From positions 59,723 to 123,722 of the forward strand of contig JAUXAG010000008.1 of NCBI GenBank assembly GCA_030614915.1: 64,000 nt of DNA. Direction: 5' to 3'. Position 1 is the first letter of the stretch. Every line of letters begins with the position of its first letter. The notes under the pieces were generated by a model that did not search any database, was not told where the DNA came from, and was given only the letters and a program-made list of their open reading frames with translations. Positions 56,593 through 64,000 of the stretch are shown here, piece by piece. Source of the DNA: Actinomycetes bacterium (lineage in GTDB: Bacteria; Planctomycetota; Phycisphaerae; JAACET01). Both the position numbers and the translations under genes were made by a program.

Positions 56593-57942
56593 ATGAGCGA
56601 ACTGATAATCGGCGTTTCGGGAGTTCGGGGGATTATCGGCGACGGCCTGGACAACCACGCAGCCGAGCGTTTGGCTCAGGCGTATGCAGCCATGCTCGGT
56701 AAACCGGGCCGAGTTGTCCTGGCTCGCGACAGTCGGCCCAGCGGGGCTGAGTTGGCTGAAACCGTCGGCACCGCCCTGGTCGAAATGGGTTTTGAGGTCA
56801 TCGACTTGGGTATAGTCACCACGCCGGGGGCCGCCTTGATGACTATAGAGGAAAAGGCCGACGGGGCCGTGGTTATCACCGCCAGCCATAATCCGTCGCA
56901 GTGGAATGGGCTGAAATTCCTTGGCCCCGATGGTCTGGGCCTGAGTGCCGAGGACATGGCCGAGCTGCGCCGAATGTTTCACGACAAATCCTTCCGCCCC
57001 TGCCCAGCCGGCAAAGAAGGCAAAATCCGCCCGAACCACAGCACGCATCGGATTCACACCTCTAAGGTCCTGGGGCAAATAGATGTCGAAGCAGTCAGGC
57101 GCGGGAAATTCCGCGTCGTTCTCGATAGTATAAACGGCTCAGGAGGTCCCGGGGCCAGGCTCCTGCTGAGCGAGCTGGGCTGCGAGCTTGTGCACATAAA
57201 CGGCGAAGCCAGCGGTGAGTTTGCCCACGGCCCTGAACCCATCGCCGAGAACCTGACCGGTCTGTGTGAAGCGGTCAAGGAGGATAAGGCTCAGGTCGGC
57301 TTTGCCCAGGACCCCGATGCCGACAGGCTGGCCATCGTCGATGATCTGGGCCGATTCATCGGCGAAGAGTACAGCTTGGCCTTGGCGGTGATGGCTGTGC
57401 TCAGCCAAAAGACCGGCCCCGTGGCCTGCAACCTGTCCACCTCACGCATGATCGACGACTTGGCCGAGCGCTTTGGGGTGCAACTGTTTCGCACCCCGGT
57501 CGGTGAAACCCACGTAGCCCGGGCCATGCGCCAACACAAGTGCGTCATCGGCGGGGAAGGAAATGGCGGAGTGATTAATCCTGAGGTAGTAATGGTGCGG
57601 GACAGCTTCTCGGGAATATCGCTGGTCCTGGAGCTGATGGCCAAAGCCAATAAGCCGATCAGCCAATTGATTGAAGAGATTCCCAGCTATCAATTGCTCA
57701 AGACCAAGTTCGCCTGCCAACATGACAGAGGAGAGAGGATACTGCAGGCGGTGGCTGAAACCTTTGCCGAGGAGAAACTGGACCGCAGTGACGGCATACG
57801 CATCGATTGGCCGCAAGGCTGGGTCCACGTTCGCAGCTCAAACACCGAGCCCATCATGCGGGTCTTTGCCGAGGCCGAGGAAGAATCCAGCGCCGAGGAA
57901 CTCATCGGGCGAATCACCACTATAGCTCAAAAGGTTACATAA
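56593..57942 (+). CDS. glmM: Phosphohexomutase (phosphoglucosamine/phosphomannomutase type)
   Basis: Alpha-D-phosphohexomutase of 449 residues that moves phosphate between the 6 and 1 positions of a hexose or glucosamine. The four domains show IIGVSGVRGIIGDGL, the phosphoserine loop VVITASHNPSQWNGLKF, the metal loop DPDADRLAIVDD, the sugar-binding GGEGNGGVI and the C-terminal phosphate loop RSSNTEPIMRVFAEA. GEGNGGVI resembles the phosphoglucosamine mutases of archaea and planctomycetes, so GlmM function for peptidoglycan or lipopolysaccharide precursors is likely; phosphomannomutase is the alternative. Confidence 0.85.
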   Translation: MSELIIGVSGVRGIIGDGLDNHAAERLAQAYAAMLGKPGRVVLARDSRPSGAELAETVGTALVEMGFEVIDLGIVTTPGAALMTIEEKADGAVVITASHNPSQWNGLKFLGPDGLGLSAEDMAELRRMFHDKSFRPCPAGKEGKIRPNHSTHRIHTSKVLGQIDVEAVRRGKFRVVLDSINGSGGPGARLLLSELGCELVHINGEASGEFAHGPEPIAENLTGLCEAVKEDKAQVGFAQDPDADRLAIVDDLGRFIGEEYSLALAVMAVLSQKTGPVACNLSTSRMIDDLAERFGVQLFRTPVGETHVARAMRQHKCVIGGEGNGGVINPEVVMVRDSFSGISLVLELMAKANKPISQLIEEIPSYQLLKTKFACQHDRGERILQAVAETFAEEKLDRSDGIRIDWPQGWVHVRSSNTEPIMRVFAEAEEESSAEELIGRITTIAQKVT

Positions 57943-58151
57943 CCCCGCACGCTTCGGTCCTGAGTCATACCCTGCTCGACAATGGCATGGATTACACGAC
58001 GGCGCAATGTTTCTTGGGCCGCGGGCGAAAGTCTTCGACCATCTTGTGCTGTGTTCATGCAGAATCATATAGTATAACTCGACCGAAAGTTCAATAAATT
58101 ACGCTCCGATTAGTAAGCGGCCCCCAGACGCCAACAGCCGCGAGGCCATGA

Positions 58152-58180
58152 TTGCATCTTTCTCTGGGTTCGGTTATAAT
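58152..58180 (+). promoter_or_regulatory. Promoter of the SDR gene
   Basis: TTGCAT (58152-58157) and TATAAT (58175-58180) are 17 bases apart. The -10 is perfect. A leader of about 195 bases follows. Confidence 0.75.
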
Positions 58181-58186
58181 GCGGCA

Positions 58187-58382
58187 TCTCCTTGCGGATT
58201 CGGCTAGTGTGCCGTGAAAAGGTGGAAGATCTTTGGCGAGTGAGGTCCCGTCCTGTCAGTCCGCGAGTAGGCTCGCCTGAAGTTTGCCCCGGCGGTGAAA
58301 CAGCCTGCGACGGCCCTGAGAGGTGAAAATTCCGGACCGACCTTTAGGTATAGAACTGAGAGGCTAAGTAATTACGGGAGGT
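58187..58382 (+). promoter_or_regulatory. Long structured leader of the SDR gene
   Basis: The leader has no start codon frame of note but can form competing hairpins: GGCGAG (58235-58240) with CTCGCC (58272-58277), or GCGAG (58263-58267) with CTCGC (58272-58276). Other GC-rich pairs occur to 58320. It ends in GGGAGG at the ribosome binding site. I do not recognise a known riboswitch class. The stretch 57943-58151 upstream holds nothing recognisable. Confidence 0.4.
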
Positions 58383-59141
58383 ATGAAGATGCGAGTTACA
58401 GGAGCTACTGTTATTATAACAGGAGCAGGGAGTGGAATCGGGCGTGCCCTAGCGGTAGAGTTTGCGGCCAATGGGGCCAAGGTAGTATGCACGGGCCGGC
58501 GAACTGAGCGTCTGGAACAAACGGTCGATCTAATCAGAAATGATGGCGGTACAGCTCTGGCCGTAAGCGCGGACGTTACTGAACGTAACCAAGTAGAGAA
58601 TCTGGTGACAAAAACGCTTGAAGCATTCGAAAGAGTTGACGTGGTTTTCAACAACGCTGGTAGGTTTAACTGCATCGCGGGAGTGCACGAACTTGACCCA
58701 GCGGACTGGTGGCAGGATGTGAAAGTAAATCTCTTAGGAGCATTACTGGTTATCCGGCAGGTTCTACCTCTAATGATACAGAGAGACCAAGGTGTTATCA
58801 TAAACATGAACGGCGGGAGGCCGGTAGGTGGTACAGGCTATGCCTGCGGTAAGGCGGGATTGATGGAGCTTACCGAAATATTGGCCAAGGAGTTGAAAAT
58901 GCTCAAGAGCAATGTAATCGTTCTTAGTGCAGGGCCAGGGCTGGTAAGAACTGAAATGACGGAACTACAGGCAAATACCGAGGCGGGTAGAAAATGGATC
59001 CCCTCCACTAAAGAATGTTTGGAATCAGGCAATGTCGGTAAGCCGGAAGAAATCGCGAAAGCAACGATCAAGGCCCTTTTGCGTGTCAAGCCGCAACACA
59101 GCGGTCAATATTTTGGACCTGATTTTTCAAGTTTTCAGTAA
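58383..59141 (+). CDS. Short-chain dehydrogenase/reductase
   Basis: A 252-residue NAD(P)-dependent SDR. The cofactor motif is VIITGAGSGIGRALAVEFA, with CTGRR after the second strand suggesting NADP; NNAG appears in VVFNNAGRF. The catalytic YxxxK is present (GYACGK), but the Ser expected about a dozen residues before it is missing: the segment reads IINMNGGRPVGGTGY, with a shortened loop. Activity may therefore be altered. GGGAGG precedes the ATG. Codons are richer in A and T than in neighbouring genes, which hints at transfer. The next gene follows after 55 bases. Confidence 0.87.
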   Translation: MKMRVTGATVIITGAGSGIGRALAVEFAANGAKVVCTGRRTERLEQTVDLIRNDGGTALAVSADVTERNQVENLVTKTLEAFERVDVVFNNAGRFNCIAGVHELDPADWWQDVKVNLLGALLVIRQVLPLMIQRDQGVIINMNGGRPVGGTGYACGKAGLMELTEILAKELKMLKSNVIVLSAGPGLVRTEMTELQANTEAGRKWIPSTKECLESGNVGKPEEIAKATIKALLRVKPQHSGQYFGPDFSSFQ

Positions 59142-59196
59142 AGTACCCCGTGCAGAAGCACGAAGTTCTGCACTAATAATTTTTGTGGCACTAAAG

Positions 59197-60210
59197 ATGC
59201 AGAAGACCATCGAGCAGTATCGCCAGGCAATTCAATCCGGTCAAATCAATCCCGTCGTCCAATGGGATGGCTTAAGCAGTGGCTCTGTCATCGATCCCGC
59301 CCGAGATGACGTGCCCTTGAATTTCCTTTCCTTCGGAGCCTATTGCCTGAGCAAAGAACCATTTCAAATCAATACCGCTGAGAATGAATACGTCCTGATA
59401 CCTATTTGCGGAACCTTTGAGCTCAGTGTCGGGCAAAGCACCTTTAAGGGCAGCAGGGCCGGTGGCCCCTTCGCCACTCGCCCAGCCGACGGCAACGCCT
59501 CAGCTATTTACATCGGACGCGACAGTAGCTTTACACTGGTCGGCCAAGGTGAGATGGTGTATTTCGCTGGGCCCGCACAGGACGACAAGCCGCCGAGGCA
59601 TATACCTGCTGGTTCCAAGCCAAATCTTTCACGTGGTTATGGCCTATGGCGCCGCGACGTCATTACCCTGGCTACTCCTCAAGAGGAAACCAGCACTTTG
59701 GTAGTAGGCGAAACATACTCACCACCGGGCCTATGGTCAGGCACACCGCTGCATATCCACGACAAAGATGATCTGGATCACGGCCAATCGGATCATGAGG
59801 AAATCTACTATCACCTGAGTCGGCTCGCGGAGGGAAAATGGGGGGCCTACAGTGTCCAACTTATGTTCGATGATAAAGGACTGGATCGGGCCTTTATGGT
59901 GCACAACCGCACGGCTGTGGCTATTCCAGGGGCTGCCCATCCGGTGGTGGCTGGACCAGTTAGTGACATTGCCTATCTTTTTGGCTTGGCCGGTACTTCC
60001 AGAGAATTGAACATGTGGGATATCCCCGAGTTTGCCTATCTCAAGCGCCTTGAGCCAATCATGCGGGATCTGGACGCTGCCCGAACGCCAGCCAGAATCT
60101 CCGCCAGCCAGCTAAATGAATTCGCAGTTAAGGCCAAGCTCAACGAGCACGGCAAACTAATGTTGACCTTTCACCTGCGCGAGCGAGGCTACGACGTGGA
60201 ATTGCCCTAG
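59197..60210 (+). CDS. 5-deoxy-glucuronate isomerase / KduI-IolB family cupin
   Basis: A 337-residue double cupin. The second half has the family metal site GTPLHIHDKDDLDHG...HEEIYYHLSR and VAIPGAAHPVVAGPVSDIAYLFGLAG, very like IolB of inositol catabolism, which isomerises 5-deoxy-glucuronate; KduI of pectin catabolism is the close relative. IolB and KduI are both about 270-280 residues, so this is longer. The ATG at 59197 is preferred; a longer frame overlaps the SDR gene. The neighbours (SDR, semialdehyde dehydrogenase, symporter) suit sugar-acid or inositol breakdown. The exact substrate is open. Confidence 0.75.
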   Translation: MQKTIEQYRQAIQSGQINPVVQWDGLSSGSVIDPARDDVPLNFLSFGAYCLSKEPFQINTAENEYVLIPICGTFELSVGQSTFKGSRAGGPFATRPADGNASAIYIGRDSSFTLVGQGEMVYFAGPAQDDKPPRHIPAGSKPNLSRGYGLWRRDVITLATPQEETSTLVVGETYSPPGLWSGTPLHIHDKDDLDHGQSDHEEIYYHLSRLAEGKWGAYSVQLMFDDKGLDRAFMVHNRTAVAIPGAAHPVVAGPVSDIAYLFGLAGTSRELNMWDIPEFAYLKRLEPIMRDLDAARTPARISASQLNEFAVKAKLNEHGKLMLTFHLRERGYDVELP

Positions 60211-60329
60211 GTTGGGCGCAAGCATCGAAACCGATATCTAGAGTGCCTAAATGTCGAACGGCAAGATTATGTCCAATGGCGGATCCGGAAACTCCAGGAC
60301 TCCAGAGCGTACTTTTGGGCGGACTTCTG

Positions 60330-61790
60330 TCATTTCGGTGCGTCTAGATAAATAGTCTTCCACTGGCTATAGAAATCAATTGCTGTTTTGCCCATCTCAC
60401 GGTAGCCAGAAGTTGAATCCTTCATACCACCAAAAGGCGCCTGCACTTCCAATCCCGAGGTGGTTGAGTTTATGTGAATGACACCTGTCTCTATCCGGTC
60501 AACAAAAGCCATGACTTTGCCGATGTTGCGAGTAACCAGGGAAGCGGAGAGGCCGTAACGGATATTGTTAGCTACTACTATAGCCTGCTCAAAACTTGGC
60601 ACCCTGATAATCGAGAGAACCGGGCCGAATATCTCCTCCTGGGCTATGCGCATATCCGGTTTCACGTCAACAAATACGGTTGGCTGGATGAAGAAACCTT
60701 TATCGTAGTTTCCAGCAGTGAGGCGTTTTCCACCACAGGCAAGTTTGGCCCCTTCCTCCCGGCCAATCCGGATATAGTCGAGGATGTTGTCCATTTGTCT
60801 GTGGTCAATAACCGGGCAGACCTCCGTGTCGCTGTCCATTCCATCTCCCACCCGCAGGGCAGCAACTCTGTCTATCAACCTTCTTACAAATTCATCATGA
60901 ATGGTATCAGGGATAATGGCCCGGCTCGTAGCGGTGCATTTCTCTCCGGCTGACCACATAGCACCCTTCACAGCCAAGTCAACAGCTAAGTCAATATCCG
61001 CATCCTCATCAACGATAATCGGATTCTTGCCTCCCATTTCCAAACCCACCCGAATGCCACGTTCGGCGGCCTGACGTAAAATGGCTTTGCCCACTGGGCA
61101 TGATCCGGTGAAAGAAATACCCTTCACGCGAGGATCCGCAATTAGAGCGTTACTCAACTTACCCCCCTGGCCAGTCACCATATTCAGTACACCGGGGGGC
61201 AGTTCTGCCTCATGCATAATTTCGGCGAGGAGTTGGCTGGACCAAGGCGCAGGAGAGGATGGTTTGAGCACTACCGTGTTTCCACATAAAAGAGCAGGAG
61301 CCAGCTTCCAGACGGGAATGGCTGAGGGAAAATTCCAGGGAGTGATCAAAGCGACCACTCCCAAAGGGCAGCGTTTGGTATATACAAAGGTGTTCGGGTT
61401 TTCCGAAGGAAATGTCTCACCGGTGAGCAGCAGTCCCTGGCCGGCATAGAACTCAAAAACTTGAACACTACGTTGAACTTCGCCCCGGGCCTCCGGCAAT
61501 GTCTTGCCTTCCTCCCTGGTCAAAGCGGCAGAGACCTGTTCCAGCCGTGCCTTCAGGATCGAACCTGCTCGCTTCAAATACTCAGCCCGCTGCGCCGACG
61601 GTGTCTGCTGCCATGAAGGAAGGGCTCGCTCGGCGGCATCTATTGCCGAACAAATGTCCTCCGGTTCGGAATCCTGGAAGGTTCCAATAACATCGTCGGT
61701 GTTGGCTGGATTGACATCGGGAAAAGTCTTTCCTGAGGATGAAGGAGTCCATTCCCCGTTAATGTAATTCATAAGTTCGTTTAGAGCCAT
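60330..61790 (-). CDS. Aldehyde dehydrogenase, 2-oxoglutarate semialdehyde type
   Basis: NAD(P)-dependent aldehyde dehydrogenase of 486 residues. Marks are YINGEWTPSSSGKTF, the cofactor region ITPWNFPSAIPVWKLAPALL, GISFTGSCPVG, the catalytic Glu in GLEMGGKNPIIV, the catalytic Cys in SAGEKCTATSRAI, and EEIFGPVLSIIRV. GEKCTATSR and the ending SGYREMGKTAIDFYSQWKT fit the KGSADH/YcbD class that makes 2-oxoglutarate at the end of aldarate, uronate or pentose oxidative pathways. Start at the ATG 61788-61790 with GGAAGAGG before it. It converges with the IolB-like gene. Confidence 0.87.
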   Translation of the reverse strand: MALNELMNYINGEWTPSSSGKTFPDVNPANTDDVIGTFQDSEPEDICSAIDAAERALPSWQQTPSAQRAEYLKRAGSILKARLEQVSAALTREEGKTLPEARGEVQRSVQVFEFYAGQGLLLTGETFPSENPNTFVYTKRCPLGVVALITPWNFPSAIPVWKLAPALLCGNTVVLKPSSPAPWSSQLLAEIMHEAELPPGVLNMVTGQGGKLSNALIADPRVKGISFTGSCPVGKAILRQAAERGIRVGLEMGGKNPIIVDEDADIDLAVDLAVKGAMWSAGEKCTATSRAIIPDTIHDEFVRRLIDRVAALRVGDGMDSDTEVCPVIDHRQMDNILDYIRIGREEGAKLACGGKRLTAGNYDKGFFIQPTVFVDVKPDMRIAQEEIFGPVLSIIRVPSFEQAIVVANNIRYGLSASLVTRNIGKVMAFVDRIETGVIHINSTTSGLEVQAPFGGMKDSTSGYREMGKTAIDFYSQWKTIYLDAPK

Positions 61791-61856
61791 GATACCTCTT
61801 CCTTCCAGGTAATATGTCAAGCGGTCAAGTATATCTGCCTTGCACCTTCACTGTGT

Positions 61857-62582
61857 TCATTCCCCGGTAAAAACCGGAGGCCCGATCGGATAAGGAGGCA
61901 TCTCCCAGTTGCTCGTGAGGGGTAAGCCTTCCTCTGCATCCACGATGACATCAAGCAGGTACGGTTTTCCCGATTTGACGGCCCGCTCCATGGCCGGTGC
62001 GAGGTCGGCTGGGTCCTTTATCTGTTCGCCTTCGGCGCCGCAACTCCTGGCCCAAGCCGCGAAATCCGGATTATAAGACTGCCCCGTTTTATGGATACGG
62101 AAGGAGGTAGCGTACTCCCGTCCGCCCAGGTAGGCTCCTTGAAGACCCTTGATAGCTCCCCAACTGTAGTCGTTCAAGACAAGCCAAATAACGGGGATGC
62201 TATATTCCACCGCGGTGGCTATTACGTGCGGAACCATCATAAACGAGCCGTCCCCGCAGATGCAAACACAGGTGCGCTGCGGCACAGCCAACTTTGCCCC
62301 CATGATAGCGGAAGCGGCCCAGCCCATGGAGTTGAATCCACCGGCACAGATGTAGTTGTAAGGCTCTAAAGCCAGCCATTGCTGGACTGCCCATCCACCA
62401 GTGTTTCCGGCATCGGTACTGACGACGGTGTTCCGGGGGAAGGCCTTACGTGCCTCAGCAAAAACCCGAAAGAGCTCTTTGAGCGGATACGGAAGAAATT
62501 CGCTGTCGCTGAAGGGAAGGCTAAACCATCCCCACTCCGCCCGGCAGAGTCTTTCACTCGGTCTGGGTTTTTTCTTCCTCAA
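61857..62582 (-). pseudogene. Thiamine-diphosphate enzyme, N-terminal half missing
   Basis: The 241-residue frame matches only the C-terminal TPP-binding domain of the acetolactate synthase / benzoylformate decarboxylase superfamily (about 550 residues): VVSTDAGNTGGWAVQQWL, YICAGGFNSMGWAASAIMGA, the TPP motif ICGDGSFMMVPHVIATAVEY...LVLND and the conserved AWARSCGAEGEQIKDPADL. The first 30 residues (MRKKKPRPSERLCRAEWGW) come from the junction and fit nothing. The N-terminal and middle domains are absent. The start overlaps the symporter stop by 29 bases. Either a deletion remnant or a small beta-type subunit; the odd N-terminus favours the former. Confidence 0.75.
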
Positions 62583-64000
62583 CAGTGTCCGCCTGAGCTA
62601 CGATGGTGTCCTCTTCGGCGGCGAGGTGACGGCCAACAATGCTACCATCATCGCGGTCATCCCGCTTGAGGGTCGCCAGGCGGACAAATATACGCCTCAG
62701 GTCGCGAACTCCACCGACCGTGAACCAGACCATGGTGGCGATGCCGACATAAACATGGAACCACACCCAGAACTTCCAGAAGCTACTCCACCAGTCAAAG
62801 GAGATCGGCTTGACCATATAGTTAATGATGGCACCTATGGTAAAGACGGCCAGCCAGCCGAAAGTCCAGACAATCATGGCGACGGCCAGGATTCTATCCC
62901 AGCGTGTGAATTCCTGGGTAATGCCGACGAATTTCAACCAGGTGCTCTTGACAGCGTCGGTTGCTTTCTTGTGCTCGTCCTTTATATCATACTTGCCTCG
63001 GTGCAGCATACGGTTCAGGTCAAACGGCTTGCGGACCTCGATGAGCGAGAGAATCACAAAAAACCCGATGCAAATGACCATGATGTAGAACCACACGTAC
63101 TGGCTGCTTACACCGTTTATCCAGTCAAAAAACCGAAAGATGAGGTTCTTGTCGGGCATATCGGCGATCGCGGCATTGAATTGTTGTACCACTAAGCGGG
63201 TGACTGCCAGCACTGCCCCCAAACCCAGAGCGACGTATGCGGCAATCGTGCCGGCGTACTTCCAGTACAGGCCTCCCACGATGGCGCAGCCGAGTCCGGC
63301 GACGATGGCAATCGTGATCGCCAAATACATCTGGATAAACTCGACCGGCTTGTAAATACAGGCGAAGAAAAAGGCGAAGGCGCCGACGCCTATGATCGAC
63401 AAGCGGAGCCACTTTACATGCTGGGCAGGAGTAAACGGCTTCTTCCGCAATGGCATTACCACGTCCTGGATGAAAATGCTGCCCCAGGAGTGCATGTAGG
63501 TATCCTGGGTGGTGACCAGGAGGAAAATCATGACCACGCAGAAGAGCCCGCGGAGCCCCATAGGCAGAATGTAGGCCAGGGCGACAGCCACTCGCTGCTG
63601 AATGCCCAGTTGGGGGACATCTCCCGCCCTGAGTTCCGACAGAATACTCTGCGCTTCGCGTGAGCCCGCCAAATCCACGTAGTCCGGGTGCGTCAGCAAG
63701 GTCAGGGCGCAGAGGGCCAGGAGGATAGGAGTCGCGGTCATGATCAACCAGCGCCACGTCGAGATGATTCCGCTCATCTTCTGCTCGTGCGGGCTAATGC
63801 CCGAGCTATGATACCCTTGAGAGCCTTGATTGGATTGAACACCGTAGAAAACATGGAACACGATGATGAGGTAGAACCAGATGTTGAAGCTTTCCACGCG
63901 GCCCGTGTCAAAGGGGTTCATCATGGACTTGCCACTGGCTGCTTTGGCGATCTGCTCGTCGGTCTGAGCCCCAATCGCTTCGTCGAGCGCAGCCTTCTTC
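62554..64000 (-). CDS. Sodium:solute symporter (SSS family), 5' end missing
   Basis: The frame runs off the window at 64000 and stops at 62554; 482 codons are visible and the N-terminal part is missing. At least eight hydrophobic segments (for example FCVVMIFLLVTTQDTYMHSW, MYLAITIAIVAGLGCAIVGG, WFYIMVICIGFFVILSLIEV) and the SSS-like pattern in the core are seen. A long soluble stretch follows the last helix (VRKPFDLNRMLHRGKYDIKD) and the C-terminus is acidic. SSS members bring sugars, sugar acids, inositol or amino acids with Na+. Its place with sugar-acid genes suggests uptake of their substrate. Confidence 0.85.
   Translation of the reverse strand, partial: KKAALDEAIGAQTDEQIAKAASGKSMMNPFDTGRVESFNIWFYLIIVFHVFYGVQSNQGSQGYHSSGISPHEQKMSGIISTWRWLIMTATPILLALCALTLLTHPDYVDLAGSREAQSILSELRAGDVPQLGIQQRVAVALAYILPMGLRGLFCVVMIFLLVTTQDTYMHSWGSIFIQDVVMPLRKKPFTPAQHVKWLRLSIIGVGAFAFFFACIYKPVEFIQMYLAITIAIVAGLGCAIVGGLYWKYAGTIAAYVALGLGAVLAVTRLVVQQFNAAIADMPDKNLIFRFFDWINGVSSQYVWFYIMVICIGFFVILSLIEVRKPFDLNRMLHRGKYDIKDEHKKATDAVKSTWLKFVGITQEFTRWDRILAVAMIVWTFGWLAVFTIGAIINYMVKPISFDWWSSFWKFWVWFHVYVGIATMVWFTVGGVRDLRRIFVRLATLKRDDRDDGSIVGRHLAAEEDTIVAQADTVEEEKTQTE

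Overview
The window looks like chromosomal DNA from a GC-rich, Gram-negative-type bacterium, most likely a planctomycete and probably of the Phycisphaerae kind. This is inferred from the 16S rRNA (which I cannot align here), a PEP-CTERM exported protein, many lipoprotein and outer-membrane type genes, and an archaeal-type entry into aromatic amino acid synthesis. Most genes are housekeeping genes with short gaps; promoters of the sigma70 type (TTGACA / TATAAT, 16-17 spacing) can be read in many gaps.

Layout. 1-684: 5' part of an exported DUF3034-like protein. 1007-6180: mfd, then divergent nadC-birA. 6382-9510: a pseudopilin, then a minus-strand run tsaB - rRNA methyltransferase-like - rnhA - pgsA - small membrane protein. 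9616-10115: tRNA-Thr(CGT) with its promoter, and a DUF167 protein. 10140-12928: ilvE and a CPA2 antiporter with CBS domains. 13099-19189: a complete minus-strand rRNA operon (16S - tRNA-Ile - tRNA-Ala - 23S - 5S) with two tandem promoters, a boxA and a terminator. 19418-20473: PEP-CTERM protein with a papain-like Cys/His/Asp pattern and an unusual leader. 20714-26728: mutM, a histidine kinase, dnaA with an upstream DnaA-box region (candidate oriC), and a LarA-family protein. 26937-33662: mannitol-1-P dehydrogenase, a three-gene 2-oxoacid dehydrogenase operon (E1 alpha, E1 beta, E2) and recG. 33797-33916: a promoter-terminator unit with no ORF, a candidate small RNA.

34009-36489: ruvX/yqgF and the two-gene ADH synthase / dehydroquinate synthase II operon, with operator-like dyads at its promoter. 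36656-44828: lipoprotein aspartyl protease with PDZ, purC, an ECF sigma factor with a very long anti-sigma-like partner, a YhaM-type nuclease and ppdK. 45136-45354: a remnant of glucuronate isomerase. 45510-51658: a TolC-type protein and a three-gene phosphorelay operon. 51714-55497: ribH-nusB-ftsY-mnmG. 55824-57942: a tiny membrane protein, a NYN-domain RNase and a phosphohexomutase.

58152 to the end is an accessory sugar-acid region: SDR dehydrogenase, IolB/KduI-like isomerase, 2-oxoglutarate-semialdehyde-type dehydrogenase, a TPP enzyme that has lost its N-terminal half, and an SSS symporter cut by the window edge. Together with the uxaC remnant it points to uronate/aldarate/inositol-type catabolism that is being rearranged.

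I saw no CRISPR array, prophage, IS element or obvious defence system. The most unusual items are the archaeal-type shikimate entry with its dyads, the two small-transcript candidates, the C39-like PEP-CTERM protein, the Asp-to-Asn change in the YqgF protein and the gene remnants. All family names come from reading motifs, without database searches.
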